From Todiramphus chloris collaris (taxonomy: Eukaryota > Chordata > Aves > Coraciiformes > Alcedinidae), in NCBI GenBank assembly GCA_025345505.1, contig JANVCC010000120.1:7475837-7539836 (forward strand): a stretch of 64,000 nt of DNA, read 5' to 3'. The notes below the pieces were generated by a model. That model made no database searches, was not told where the DNA came from, and saw only the letters and a program-made list of their open reading frames with translations. The position numbers and the translations under genes were made by a program. Below, piece by piece: positions 1 through 11,430 of the stretch (the stretch's first letter is position 1; each line of letters opens with the position of its first letter).

Positions 1-1934
1 CAGCTGGGGATCTCTCTGCTGCCGCTAAAACGTCTCGGGCGGGATCAGAGCTGAGAGTCTGTGCACGGAGCCTGGTATGGGACCATATCCACAAACTACA
101 TCAGCAGCAGCCAGCTTAGGTAGCAGGTAACATGGCTCTACCTTCATCCCCGTAAGGAGTGCAGGAGCTTGGCTCTAGTCCCATCTGGGGGCTCTGGCAG
201 CCAGCGTTAGCTGCTTGCAGCTTCCAAGTGCACTCGCGGGAACTGCAAAGGAAGAGAAGAAGAGATTAACTCGGCTGTTGACATTGCTGCTGGAGCAGCT
301 GGGCGAGCACGGAAGCCGAGGGGTGAACTGGGGGAGCAGCACGCAGGGGGTGCAGGCAGACAGTGGCACCCAGAGTGGCATCACCCTCCAACCTCATCCA
401 CAGGTCACTGTGTTGCTTAATAAGTTAGCACACGTAGAAATGCCTAACGCAGCCTTGCCATCTGCTGCTGCTGCGCGCAGTTATAGCTGTAACTTTTTTA
501 AAACAGTGCCAGTCCCCCTCGGCCGCCCCTTCTCGAGCAGCAGATGGCCTCTGCGGACTGCCAAGCGCACAAGATGTTTCCCATCAAGTGGGCACCTCTG
601 GGGCTGGTCGTGGAGCTGAGCAGAAAGCGAGCCTGCAGTCCCTAGCTGGAGACGGGGCTGTCTGGGGATGGGGCGGGATCGTTCCAGGAGCTGCCCAAAA
701 TGCCGCATTTCTGCTCGCAGGGAATTTCCAAACCTCCCAGCTCCCATTCCCTGGAGCGACAGGGAAGGGTCAGCGCTGCCTGTGCAGGCAGAGGCAGCGC
801 CAAGCGGGGCTGAGCGCAGGAGCTGCTCTGCCCAGGGCTCACCGGCTCTTGCACGGCCCTGCCCACGGAGGAAGCCCGGCGTTCAGCGGCGAGCATGGAT
901 GTGAGTTGCCCAACGTGTGAGGCAGGATGGGGCGATGATATGGCAATGTCAGGAGGACAGGCTGTGCAACAAACCAACTGCTCTGCTTGAACTTCTTGGA
1001 GAGCAAAGGGAAGCCCAGTGCAGCAGGAAATTGCTGACTGTCATCCCAGTGAACAGGGCTCTAGGCGCAGCCAGCCCGGGAGCCACCACATGCCCTGTCC
1101 TTGCTCTGGAGTGCCCAAGACCTTGCCTCTGCTGCCCGCACTGCCCGACTCTGGGGAGAGGCAGCACCGGCAGCGCTGCTGCAGAGCAGTGTGCTGCTCC
1201 CATGGGAAATGACCCAGGAGCTGGTTTTCTGGGAGCCCTGTGGCTGCCGTGCAGGAAGAATGACCTCCGGGCTGCACCGAGAGCTCTGGCACTGCCAGGC
1301 AGGGCCGCGCTATTCTCTCTGCAGCTGGCAGAGCAAAGCCCCACCAACGGCTGCCATTGTGTGGGAATAAAGGCAACAACATTCGCTCTGTGAAGTCAAA
1401 TGAAACAGAAAATGGATCTAATCCCTTTATAATAACTGCGCGATCGCCAGTGCCCCAAATGGCCAGTGACGATGGTGCTGGAACGAAGCCTGGCCGCAGC
1501 CGCACCCTGCCCGCGGGATGGGCCTGCGGGGGACCTGAGGAGGGGCTGCCAGGCAGAGCAGCTCCCCTGCTCCAGCCCGGCTGGAGGGTGGTTATGGCCA
1601 TGGCAGCAAAACACCTGAGCGGAGAGAGCTGCCGGCAGCAGCGGTGCCGAGCTGGCAGCACCTCGAGTCAGCTGCTGCAGGGAGACTTGACCTGGGCGCT
1701 GCACGTGCCTCGGTGCCAAGGTGTGCCCCGGAGCGGGCACCTCATGGCAGCTTTGGCTCCTGCGTGCCGGCGAGGTCTGGAGGCCACCAGGTGCCTCTGA
1801 ACGCTGCTGCCATCCTCCCACCCCAACGGCTCTGAACTCTTCACCGTGTCCCGGCTGCGACTGCCGGGTGCTGCTGGGGCAGGAGCACAGTGCTCCCCAT
1901 GTGCTTGTTGTTACAGCCCACAGCTCCTCCGCAA
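1..1934. other. Non-coding GC-rich stretch
   Basis: Single-copy, GC-rich, mostly CpG-poor. Overlapping open frames of up to about 200 codons on both strands have no recognisable domain. No repeats, RNA genes or promoter signs seen. Confidence 0.55.
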
Positions 1935-2045
1935 GATTTTCAAATAAATAATTAGTCGCTTGTGTAAACATCAACTTGTTCTGCACTTCCAAGTCTGTTT
2001 GCTGCAAGCTGCTTTATAAACACTGTCAAGTGCTTAAGCTGGGAT
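1935..2045. promoter_or_regulatory. AT-rich island with forkhead and NK-type cores
   Basis: Holds ATAATTAG, the strong forkhead match TGTAAACA (1963-1970), ATAAACA (2016-2022) and TCAAGTG (2026-2032, the NKX2 core) within 110 bp. Sharply bounded by GC-rich DNA. TCAAGTG alone is not enriched in the window; the density of cores is what stands out. Confidence 0.3.
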
Positions 2046-2879
2046 GTCGGGAGTGTTTACCAGAGCGGAGAGCTGTGCGCAGCGGGCATCCCCCCACAGC
2101 CCAGTGCCACCCTCTGCTCCACACGTGCAGGCACCTGGGCACAGCAGCCTCTGTGGGGGTGAGCAGCACGGGCAGCCAGGCCGGGAGGGCCCCAATGGAC
2201 AGATGGCACGGCACCGGATGGCAGCGCACAGCACGGCACAGCCGGAGGACCCCCGGCACGCTCTCCAGCGTGAGTGGGGCAGCATCGGCACAGCATGGCC
2301 CGAACTCACCCCAACGAGTGCTGGAGGGGGCACGGCGCTGCCACCCTGGTCTCCTGCCCTGCGTTTTAATTAGGGCGGCATTTCAGGTGAAGGCGTTCGC
2401 AGGAAGCACAGCGGCACCCGTCCTGCCGTGTTTACACAACAGTCACAGTTTAGGCAAAGTCTCCTCAGAGCAGGGACAGCAGCAGGGATATTCCTAGGGA
2501 GCAAACACAGCCCCAGCATGCCAAGAGCCAGCGTGAAGCTCATGCCACCGGCACAGACCCCATCCCTCAGGGCCTGTTCAGCACGAGGGCAGGAAAGTGG
2601 CATGGGAAACCTTGAGGCCACAACACAAACCAGACAAGCACACACTTCTTCCTCCTTTTTTTCCTTGCTTTCTAGCCCAAAGAGAGCCTGGTCCTCCAGC
2701 CAGGCTCCCCACTCAGCACAGAAAAGCTGCTGGCGTGCTGGATGCTGAAAGGCCAGTGCCAAGCTGGGTCACTGGCACGACCGCCCTGGCTCGAGACCTC
2801 CCTGCAAGCTCACAGTGTCTGCAGGGCTGCCCACCGGCAGAGGCTGCAGCACAAGGGCCAGGTTTCCAGCTCTTCCCAC
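2046..2879. other. Non-coding GC-rich stretch
   Basis: No gene recognised. A pyrimidine-rich run lies at 2643-2668, without a following exon-like reading. Confidence 0.5.
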
Positions 2880-3400
2880 CCTCACCTCAGGACACAAATT
2901 ATTATTCTTTCTGCTGTTGCAGCCATCAGTCAAGCTCAGGTTGCTGCAAACAATTTCCAGTCTAAACATTAGCAGGATTTATGCCATTATCCCATCGACA
3001 GGAAGAATTTGGGGTAACCTGAATTGCTCTGAATTCATTTATGGAGCGACCCGGCCCCTGCATCTGAGATGACAGTAAGCCTTGTTTGCAATTCAATCAG
3101 GATAAATTGGTCCTTGGGAGCTCCAATACAAACCAGAAAATGTAAACCATCCAGATAATTTACCATTAGTCCTCCTACACACAAGGTGAGAAAGACCAAC
3201 ATTATATCCCCGGGATATTCGAGACCTAATCCACAATAACTAAATTGCTGATATATTGCCTCTTGCTGAATGTGTCAGGCTATCCGTAATGTAAACGGGC
3301 TCTCCGAAGGTTTACTGAGTCTGGGAGAGAAGGACCAGATGCTTGTGCGAGGGCTGTAGGCAGGACAAGGTCCGATTACAGCAGCAGCAGTAATGAACTC
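2880..3400. other. AT-rich, conserved-looking island
   Basis: About 500 bp rich in ATTA and TAAAC cores with scattered CpGs, including the forkhead pair at 3290-3315. No open frame of note. Candidate enhancer. Confidence 0.35.
3290..3315. promoter_or_regulatory. Inverted pair of forkhead cores
   Basis: TGTAAAC (3290-3296) and GTTTAC (3310-3315) form a perfect inverted 6-bp pair 13 bases apart. A further TGTAAAC lies at 3141-3147. The intervening sequence holds CpG, and the island around it keeps several CpGs despite AT-richness. FOX proteins bind RYAAAYA; binding here is inferred. Confidence 0.3.
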
Positions 3401-6400
3401 CTGGGAACTGCCAGGTTGGCTGCCAACAGCTGCTGGACATCAGCTACGAGGGCAGGGGAATTGGGGTTTTCACGTCCTGGAGCTGGATAGAGCCAGGGCA
3501 GGAGGATGGGGACAAATCCCAGCAGGTACTGGAGGGGGGATAAAGAAGACTAGGCAGGGTGGGAGATGTGCTCCTGCAGACTGGGATCAGCCATCCTGCC
3601 TGAGGGTGGCACAGCTCCCCAGCACCCACAAAAGCCCCTGGGCCAGTGTCAAGCAGCAGAAGGGTGGGGTGATGCTGGCACAGCACCCTGCACCAAGAGG
3701 CATTGCTGCCACCATGAGCCCCCTACATCCTCCCCAGCCCAGCCCTGCCCTGGAGAGCGGCTGAGCTGCCAGTGCAGCACGACTGAGCCTCAGCAGGTGG
3801 GATATCGCCAGCAGGAGAGGAGGCACCTTTCAAACACGCAGAAGCCCACACACGCATTTATCTTGCTGCGTGCCTTGCCCTCCCTCGGCAAAAGCCTTCA
3901 GCAGGCAAAGCCTCCCCGAGACATCTGAAGCTCGCAGCCCCAGGTGTGGCTGTGCAGCTCCCCAGCCCGGCGAGGGAGCGGAGCCAGCAGGCTCCAAAGG
4001 GCACATCACCCCTTGCTTCCTGCCAGGAGATGCGGGTGCCAGGAACCAGCCGAGGGGAGGAGAGTGCCGGCCGGGTGTGGAGAGATCCATGCCATCCAGC
4101 CATGGTCAGAGACTGTGCCCAGCACTGGCCTCGGCAGGCAGCAGCAAGGGAAAGGGCCAACGAGGTGAGCCCTGAAGAGCAGCTCAGCGCAGCTTCTGCC
4201 CCACGCCAGCTGCCTGGGCACAGAAACCCTGGGGGCAGGAGGCAGAGGTGGTGGGTAAGGGCTGCACAGCAGCAGCAAGCTGGGGTGCTGCTGGACCAGC
4301 AATACCAAACACCTTGTCTGCCTGGGCATCCGGGCAGCTTGCTCACCCTGCGGCACAATTATTCCTATTTTATAGGAACAGAGACGTGTCCACGGCGTTG
4401 CTGCTCCCCAAGCCTGATGCCTCTGCTCTGCCAGCCCTGCAGCAGGAGGGAGGCAGCCCGGTGCCGCAGGCAGCAGCTTCGGGGCCTCATGCTCTTGGGA
4501 AAGTCTCTCACTGTCTTTCCGGGGGGTGCATCCCTGTCGGAAAGGCAGAGACAGTGCTAATGCTACGTGAGCAGCACTGTGGAACCCTCCACAGAAGGTC
4601 CCAGGCGCACACGGTTCGGTCATTGCAACTGCCACAGGGTGTCTCACGGCCTCCAGCCTGCAAGCATCGCTGCACATGCACATGCAGAGCCACTTTGTTC
4701 TGCTTAATCCTTGAAGCAATAAAAGAAGGCTGCATTAAGTCAAATTTCCGAACCAGAAGGTCTTCATTTGATATTATATCTGAGTGCCAAGTTCTGCAAA
4801 ATCCCTAACCCATAAACTTCACTGAAAAAATAAAATAATAAAAGTCAATCTGGCAGCAGAGTTCTCCACAACATTGTTGAGGTCTGACTCCTTCCACCAG
4901 CTTCTGCACTGCATTCCCCGGATCTGCGGAGCCGTGCTGTGACCCACCGGTGGGGAATAGCCGAGGAGATGCTCCTGCCCGCTGCCACCCCTCTGCCCCA
5001 GCCCAGCAGTGGGCATCTCTCCGGAGCCCAGTGGCCACAGCACTCTCCCCAGCAGCCTCCTTCCTGGCTCTAGCCCCCCGCTCTGCACAGCACCAGCTCC
5101 TCGCCCGCCTTGTGCAGCGCCCGGCACGGTAGCTGCTCCAAGTAATGCTGCAATTAATGGTGCCACAGGCCTCTCTCTGGAAGCACTTGTGCTTCAGCAT
5201 TGTAAAACATCAGGAAGTTTTTTAATAGGGGATTTTGATTACCCTCTTGCTAGCACAGAGCAGCAGCAGTACTGGTCTGGAGGAGAAGGAAGCAGCAAAG
5301 CCCTGGAGCAGGCTGCAGGCTCAGTGAGTGCTGCTTCTCCACAGAAACAGAGCAGCATCTGAAAATGCACTGGAGTTGTCCCGGCAGGCACAGCTCTGGT
5401 GCCACACACTGGGAGGCTGCCCATGGATTTAGCTGCAGGCACTGAAAAAGCAAACCTGTTTCTATTAAGTACAACTTCAGGTAGGTTTAAACCTCCTACA
5501 GGTTCTCTGCAGAGCCTGGCACCGCTCGGAGAGGTTTGCAAGGAAGGACATCCTGCAGCCTGCCCGCTCAACCTGGCTGCACAGGAGTGTGTGGGGAAGC
5601 TGCAGTCCCAGAGGAGCATCCTCGGAGGCAGGCTGGCGGTGGGTATGGCCGAAAGGCTGTCTCTGTGTTTGCCAGGGTCTCGGGCAAAGATGGGCACTTC
5701 CTTCCTCGGAGAGACAACAGGTTGCCCTCGTGTAGCCCCAGGGAAGGTGATTGCTGCTGGTCTCCACTTTGCCACTCCAGGGCCATCCCCACAGGCCAGG
5801 AAGGGCTGACCTGGCCCCCTGCTCTGGCATCTGCTGCAGCCTCCTGGCCCTGTAGTGCAGGCAGAGAGGTGCTGGGCCAGCTCATGTCTAGCTTGGGCGA
5901 TGGAGACCTGGGGTTTATGCTCTGGTCTCCTGCTGCCTGCTCGCGCCAGCATGGCCAGCTTGTTTCAGCTGTGCTCGGTGGGTCACATCGGTGCTGCTGT
6001 GGCCCTGGTCCACGTGCCCTGCACCCCTCGCTTGCTCCTTGCTGTGTCCCTCAGGGGGGTGCTGCTGCTCTCGCAGCGGCTGCACCAGGGCTGGGGAGCT
6101 GATCCAACTGAAACGAGCCTTTTTTCCAGGGTGGTTTCCAGGCATGTCACAGCACCAAAATTCCCAGGCCCACAGAGCTGCCGCTGTCCTCCCACCCAGA
6201 GTCTGTGGCCCTGGCCCCGCAGTGGGGATGAGGTGATCAGGCAGTCAGGAGCTCACCTGCTCCAGGGTCAGGGATGGACTTTGGACAAAATCATTCAAAC
6301 TGGAGAACACGCAGGTGTTTCATTGCAAGTGCTGGCTCCCCACGGGATCTCAGCGTAAACCAGGCCACCACAAACAGCACTGTAAGCACTGACCCAATTT

Positions 6401-7300
6401 CACAAACCTTCAGGTAACAGGGATTTTTGCACTGGTACCTACTGACCCCTGTGAAGGAGAGAAAAGGCTCCATGCCTGCCGTGCCATGCAACACTTGCTT
6501 CTGCCTGTATAACTCTATTTTAGTGCCTTTTACTGTAAGACACCCCTTCAAATCCGAGCTGCATCACCTCGTCCATCTCCAGGGCCATTCAAAGGAACAT
6601 GCAACACTTGAGCCTACAAGAAACCCCAGCAGACCAGGGGTGACCATTCCCCAGTTGCCTGCACCCACATCTCGTAGCACCCAAGCTCAGGCATCACGGG
6701 AGGACCAGGAGGACAGAGACACATCCCTGCCTGCCTGCAGCTAATGCCAAGCCCTCGCTAACCCACTGTCTCAGCAGCCCAGCACCGAGACCCAGCAGCA
6801 CTTCCCCTGCACATCAGCGTGGGGTGTTAACACGGCCGTCTAATTATTACCATGATAGCTCTTAACCATTTCCCCACTGATCCCCCATCCAAACCCCAGG
6901 GAGCATGTACTTACCCCACGCTCTCCTGGTGCCTGCTGTGCCCCCATAGGTGCTGTCCTCTGCGGGAGGCTGAGCTGGGCACAGCCACGGCAATATTGAG
7001 GCAGTAACTGCTTAACTGCCTCGTCCCCTCATTGCTGGGCTCGGGCACGCTCCCGTCTCTGAAGTCAGTGGGAGAGCAGGCAGGGCACTGCAGCCCGCTG
7101 CCGGCACTCAGTGTCTGCGCTGCAGCCAGCGGGACCCTGGGGCTGGTCCAGTGTCAGCAACGAGCTCCAGCGAACCGATCGATACTGCAACTAGCTCTCC
7201 GTGTCCCCTTCCCGGGTCGGGGAAGGTGAAATAGCGGCAGGGGACAGCGCGCGGCAGCCCAGCTTCCCTGCGAAGCCCCACGCACCTTGGGGGTGGGGGA
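3400..7300. other. Mostly GC-rich non-coding stretch with small AT islands
   Basis: No exon recognised; overlapping frames of up to 237 codons (4006-4719 and 5239-5952, minus) are compositionally non-protein-like. A 17-bp palindrome TTCCTAT-TTT-ATAGGAA lies at 4362-4378. Short AT-rich patches occur at 4.69-4.86, 5.14-5.25, 6.36-6.55 and 6.83-6.88 kb, the last with CTAATTATTACC. Confidence 0.5.
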
Positions 7301-8300
7301 GACAGGGATCCCAACAGATCGTGCTGCGATTTCTCACAGCTTTCATTGTCTGAACTCATTATCCACATTGCACAAGGCAAACCCGCAAGTCGGATGCTGA
7401 CAAGGCTTGCGTTCCTCATTAGCAGCCCACATTGCAAAAGCTTCATCTAAACAAACATGCATTCTGAAACCCTTACCTCTGACTTGTCACTCCCTCATCA
7501 CTGCTGAAAAGACTCTACTGGTTTCTCAGTTTTAAAATACTACAAGACCAACTACAAAAATCCTCGGCTCCTCCAGAGACAGTTACACGCACGTTTCTGT
7601 CAAAAAAAATAAAAAATATATTCATGGCGAGTTCATGGAGAAGTCTGGTGCGTTTGGGTCTGGGTATTTTGTTCACTTGTTTTTTAAAGCAGGTTTCTAA
7701 CAGCTTCCCAGGTTTTGCGCAGAGGAACAAACTCTTCTATGATGTGCAGGATTTCAGCTCGTAAAGATCGCCCAGGCTAGTTCATACTCCATCAGCCCAC
7801 GCTGCTCCCTGCGTATGCAAAGCAGAAAGTATGTGATCATATCAGAGCAATTTGCACATTAATAAATCCTGGTCTCAGTGCTGTAGACTCCATCCCCATC
7901 CACCGGGTAGGGGCTTTTTATTATTATTATTACCAGAGTATCCAGCTTTGTAAAGGCATCTAGTGCAAACTCCTGCATGAGGGAATTCCACCCCACTAGT
8001 ACCACCTCCTAAGACAATATCCAGCCAAAATATTGTGACTGTTGCAAAACCCGGACTGGAGCTCCACAAAGGACCTTTCAGCGTTGCATCCAGAGCCAAC
8101 GGGGTCTCAGTAAATTACTGCAGAGTGACACACCATCTAGCTGTCTTTGTAGTCTTTTTTATTTATGACAGTTAATTCCAAGTTATTACTAGCATTTCAG
8201 TGGTAACTGGCATATGAAGTCATCAGCTGTCACTGCCGCATCTGTTAATAAACATGTTAAATATTAAAAGCAGCTTATTATCCTCTGGAGGGGGGAAAGC
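7300..8300. other. AT-rich island
   Basis: Nearly 1 kb with few open frames. Contains TAAACAAACA (7448-7457, forkhead), a (TTA)5 run, CAGCTG (8224-8229) and GTTAATAAACA (8244-8254). Candidate regulatory DNA; no transcript features seen. Confidence 0.35.
7918..7932. repeat. (TTA)5 trinucleotide repeat
   Basis: Five TTA units inside the AT-rich island 7.3-8.3 kb. Confidence 0.93.
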
Positions 8301-9840
8301 ACTAAGGGGAAGAGCTCCAGAGCCCAGTTATTTTTCGATCTGGATGCACAGCAGGAGGAAGGGCTCACACTCAGGAGAGCAGCGTGGCTGTGGTGAGGCT
8401 CTGCCGGGGTACCTGCCCTCCCACCACACCTGAGCAGCCCAGGACCACTCTCCCTGTGCCATCCTCTCCTCCCCGTGCCCTCTCTGCCTTAGCTAGGGTG
8501 TCCAGGAGGGATGTAGGACATAATCCTGCTTCACACAGGCACACAGGGGAATGCTGTGGCTCAGGCACCTTCCCCGAGATCCACAGCGCCTGGCTGCCTG
8601 AGCAGGATCCAGCCTGGGCAGCATCCAACCCTCGCCAGTCTCCTGCCATCTGGTGCCATTCCGGCCCAGCTGTGCCCAGCTTGTTGCCCACAGAGGAGGC
8701 AGAAGTGGCCCAGCCCAAGGGAGCGCAGGGGCAGGTGCAGGGTCCCCATCACTTCCTTACTATTTAAGAGCATCACCCCCAGTACATGAGGATGCGTACT
8801 TCTTTTCCCTGCTTTGCTGAGCCACCTCTGCTCTTGGCCTCTGCACCTGGAGAGGAGGCTGCTGCTTCTTCACATTCACCTTCCCTCTCTTGGCAATCTC
8901 AGGGAGCTTGCCCCTCTCTCCCTGCCCAATTGCCTCTGACTTTCTCTGGCTGAACGTAATTTGCAGGCTGGGCTTTTTGAGGGGCACTGCAAAAATCACT
9001 GGCAATACCTTCTAAACTCTCTGTTCAGCCAGAACACAAGGCAGTTTCCTTAAAGGCCAAACCAGTGACCTGCAACAGGCAGGAGGCAGGGAGCTGCAGG
9101 AGGAGATGCACCAAATGCTCCATCTTTATCTTCCTCCTTTTGTGGGTCAGCTTCTCCAGCCATCGGAACACATTTCAATATTTCTGTCAGGTGTAAGATC
9201 CACTCAAGCAAACATCACAGTTCCTCTGTAATGAGTAAAATTCTGTCTTAGCTCCCAAGTGTTCCTGGGGACACCACAGCACTTTGTTGCAGTGCTCACA
9301 AAAGTCTTAAAGCAACAAGGGGCAGCATTATCTTCACTTGATCCTCCCCAAGCTTTCAGAGCTCCTGGCTGGGAGCCAGAGGGCACAGGCTCTTCCAAAG
9401 GTTGTGACAGCCCTGCAGTAGCTCCCGGATGTCCCCGTGGGTCCCTTGCTGGGAGCCAGGGCAGGTCTCCTTCAACACAGCCCACAAGCCTCTGCTGAAG
9501 ACAGGTCTCTGAGCATCCCCAGCAGCCACTGGCACGAGCCCTGGTGCACTCTGTGGGATGGAACCGGCAGCCCCGAGGAAGAGGAGGGCTGGGGTAGAGG
9601 ACGTGGCAGAGAGCAGACCCCAGACACACTGGGGTCTGGAGAGTCTCATGGTCTGTGTTGTCTCATGGTCTGTGTTCTCCACACACTTGCATTCACCTCT
9701 GCTTTGCACAGCACTCGAGTGTGGACAGGTACGAACACAAGATGCAGAATAATCAGAACACGCAAGAAGGAAAATTTGCCCTTCATGCAGCTTTTCCTTT
9801 GAATTGTGCTTGTGTTAATGCACGTGTATAGGGAAGTTTT
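8300..9840. other. Non-coding mixed-composition stretch
   Basis: GC-rich to about 8.75 kb, intermediate afterwards. Only a 17-bp duplication (9644-9676) is notable. Confidence 0.5.
9644..9676. repeat. 17-bp tandem duplication
   Basis: TCTCATGGTCTGTGTTG (9644-9660) is followed at once by a second copy matching for 16 bases (9661-9676). Recent slippage-type duplication; no other content seen. Confidence 0.94.
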
Positions 9841-10660
9841 ATTCATCCTGAATTTCCTTTGGCACCTTGTTAAATGTCCCTGGCTTCCTACTCGTAAATG
9901 GTATCTCCTGAGATCATTGCTGTCTCACAGGAGCATGGTTTGAATATTGGGCAGATGCTGAGTGGTCACTGCTGCAAGTCTCCATATTTTCTACTTATAT
10001 TTGGAGCTTTTTTTACTTTATATTCTAGGAAATTCTGAAGTACCATTAAATGTCGCTCTGGGACAGAATTGCTTATGACTGTAAGAGTGAAAAATCTAAT
10101 GAACCAAAGACCTTGTATTTTCTGCTTGCATTGAATAGCCAAACCTTTGTCTTTCTAATCTCTCTCAGAGCACTGCAACTCCAGCTGACAGCTGTAGATC
10201 AAGTTTCAGTCTGGAGCAAATGTTTATAACTAAGCAATAAACCCCGAAGACAGAGCTCTGTAATGGAAATGCTGACAAACCAGCTGCAAGAACGGGGCTA
10301 CTGGACACGTCAATAATTAGCGAACGGAGCGCTATATCTGACGGAAGGCAAGGGAGACGTGCTTGCCAGCTCCCTGGAGTTTGAAGGTATCATTGTAGAG
10401 AACAGTAAATCACAGTAAATCCTGCCTTAACACCCTCCACAATAAATCCAGCATCAAGTCCCACATTTCTTCCCCTTCTGACAGGCAGCTAATTTACCGT
10501 TTGGGTTTTCTTTAGCTAATGGCTGTTGAGGCTGATCCTAAATTAATCCTAAACAGGCTGTTTCTCTCTTGTACAAAGGAACATGTAATTCCACATTTTA
10601 GCAGGGTAAAAACACCAAGCAGATCCAGATTGAAAGCAGAGCTGCCGATGGGAGATTTTC
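9840..10660. other. AT-rich island
   Basis: About 800 bp of low GC with many ATTA and TAAA cores, and the CpG-retaining core at 10308-10343. The longer open frames at its right edge (10512-11127) run into GC-rich DNA and look like chance. Confidence 0.35.
10308..10343. promoter_or_regulatory. CpG-retaining homeodomain-site core
   Basis: TAATTAG (10314-10320) sits in a 36-bp segment with five CpGs inside AT-rich DNA. CpGs decay when methylated and unconstrained, so their retention suggests constraint or germline hypomethylation. Inference from base composition only. Confidence 0.3.
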
Positions 10661-11050
10661 CCTGCTGCCCACAGAATTCCTTGCCGAGCAGGTGCCCGGC
10701 AGCCTGGGCCATGCCAGCAAGCAGCCCAGCAGGCGGCTGTGGCACTGCCAGCTCCTGGTGCCCAGGAGCATCCTCCACAGCCTGCAGCACACCTCGGGAG
10801 CACGCCGCGCGGCGAGGGGGCATTGGGGTGCGGGGAAAGGGGCATCGGGACCTTCCCAAAGCAGGCAAAAGCCTCCTGAATTCACCAATTTTGGTCGCAT
10901 TAGGTGGAAAAACAAGTGGTAGGTCTAATTCTGCACTACAGGTATCACCCAGCCTGCCTGTTTGGCTCCAGCCTTTCCCCAGCTGGGCTCTGTGTCCTGC
11001 TCTGCGCAGAGCTGAGGGGAGAGCCTCACTCCTCCATTTCTGCAGAGGAA
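10660..11050. other. Non-coding GC-rich stretch
   Basis: CpG-containing segment at 10.79-10.85 kb (CACGCCGCGCGGCGAGG). No exon recognised on either strand. Confidence 0.45.
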
Positions 11051-11430
11051 GCGCCGACCAGTGCATACAAGTTTTGATCTGGCACAGAGGGTGCATTACT
11101 CATCCCTGGTGCCTCATCAGCCTTTGATAATATCTCAGCATAAGCAAAAAGCAAAAAAGACGCTCGCCAAGAAAGTAGAAGGAAAGCAAGAACATCCTGA
11201 AGTTGTCTCTGACACTCCTAGCCTTGACCTGCGGTGTGCTGCTTCTCTGCACCCTGCTTTGACACAGAGGTCTGCTTCTCAGAAGGCTTATCTCCTGCAG
11301 GATGATTGATAGCCTGGGCGATTGTTTTTAATAATATCTGAACACCTGCAGCCCTCGGTCCTCGGTAATACAGTTATCCCAAGTGCCTAACTTACTGCAT
11401 AAACAACTGCTCTGGTTGCAAAGACAACTA
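11050..11430. other. AT-rich island with TCF/LEF core
   Basis: CTTTGAT (11122-11128) matches the TCF/LEF core and abuts GATAA. Further TTTAATAATATC at about 11.33 kb. Candidate regulatory DNA. Confidence 0.33.

Noticed and set aside
2026-2032. Enrichment of NKX2-type TCAAGTG in the window
   Set aside because: A handful of copies found by eye is no more than the roughly eight expected by chance on two strands.
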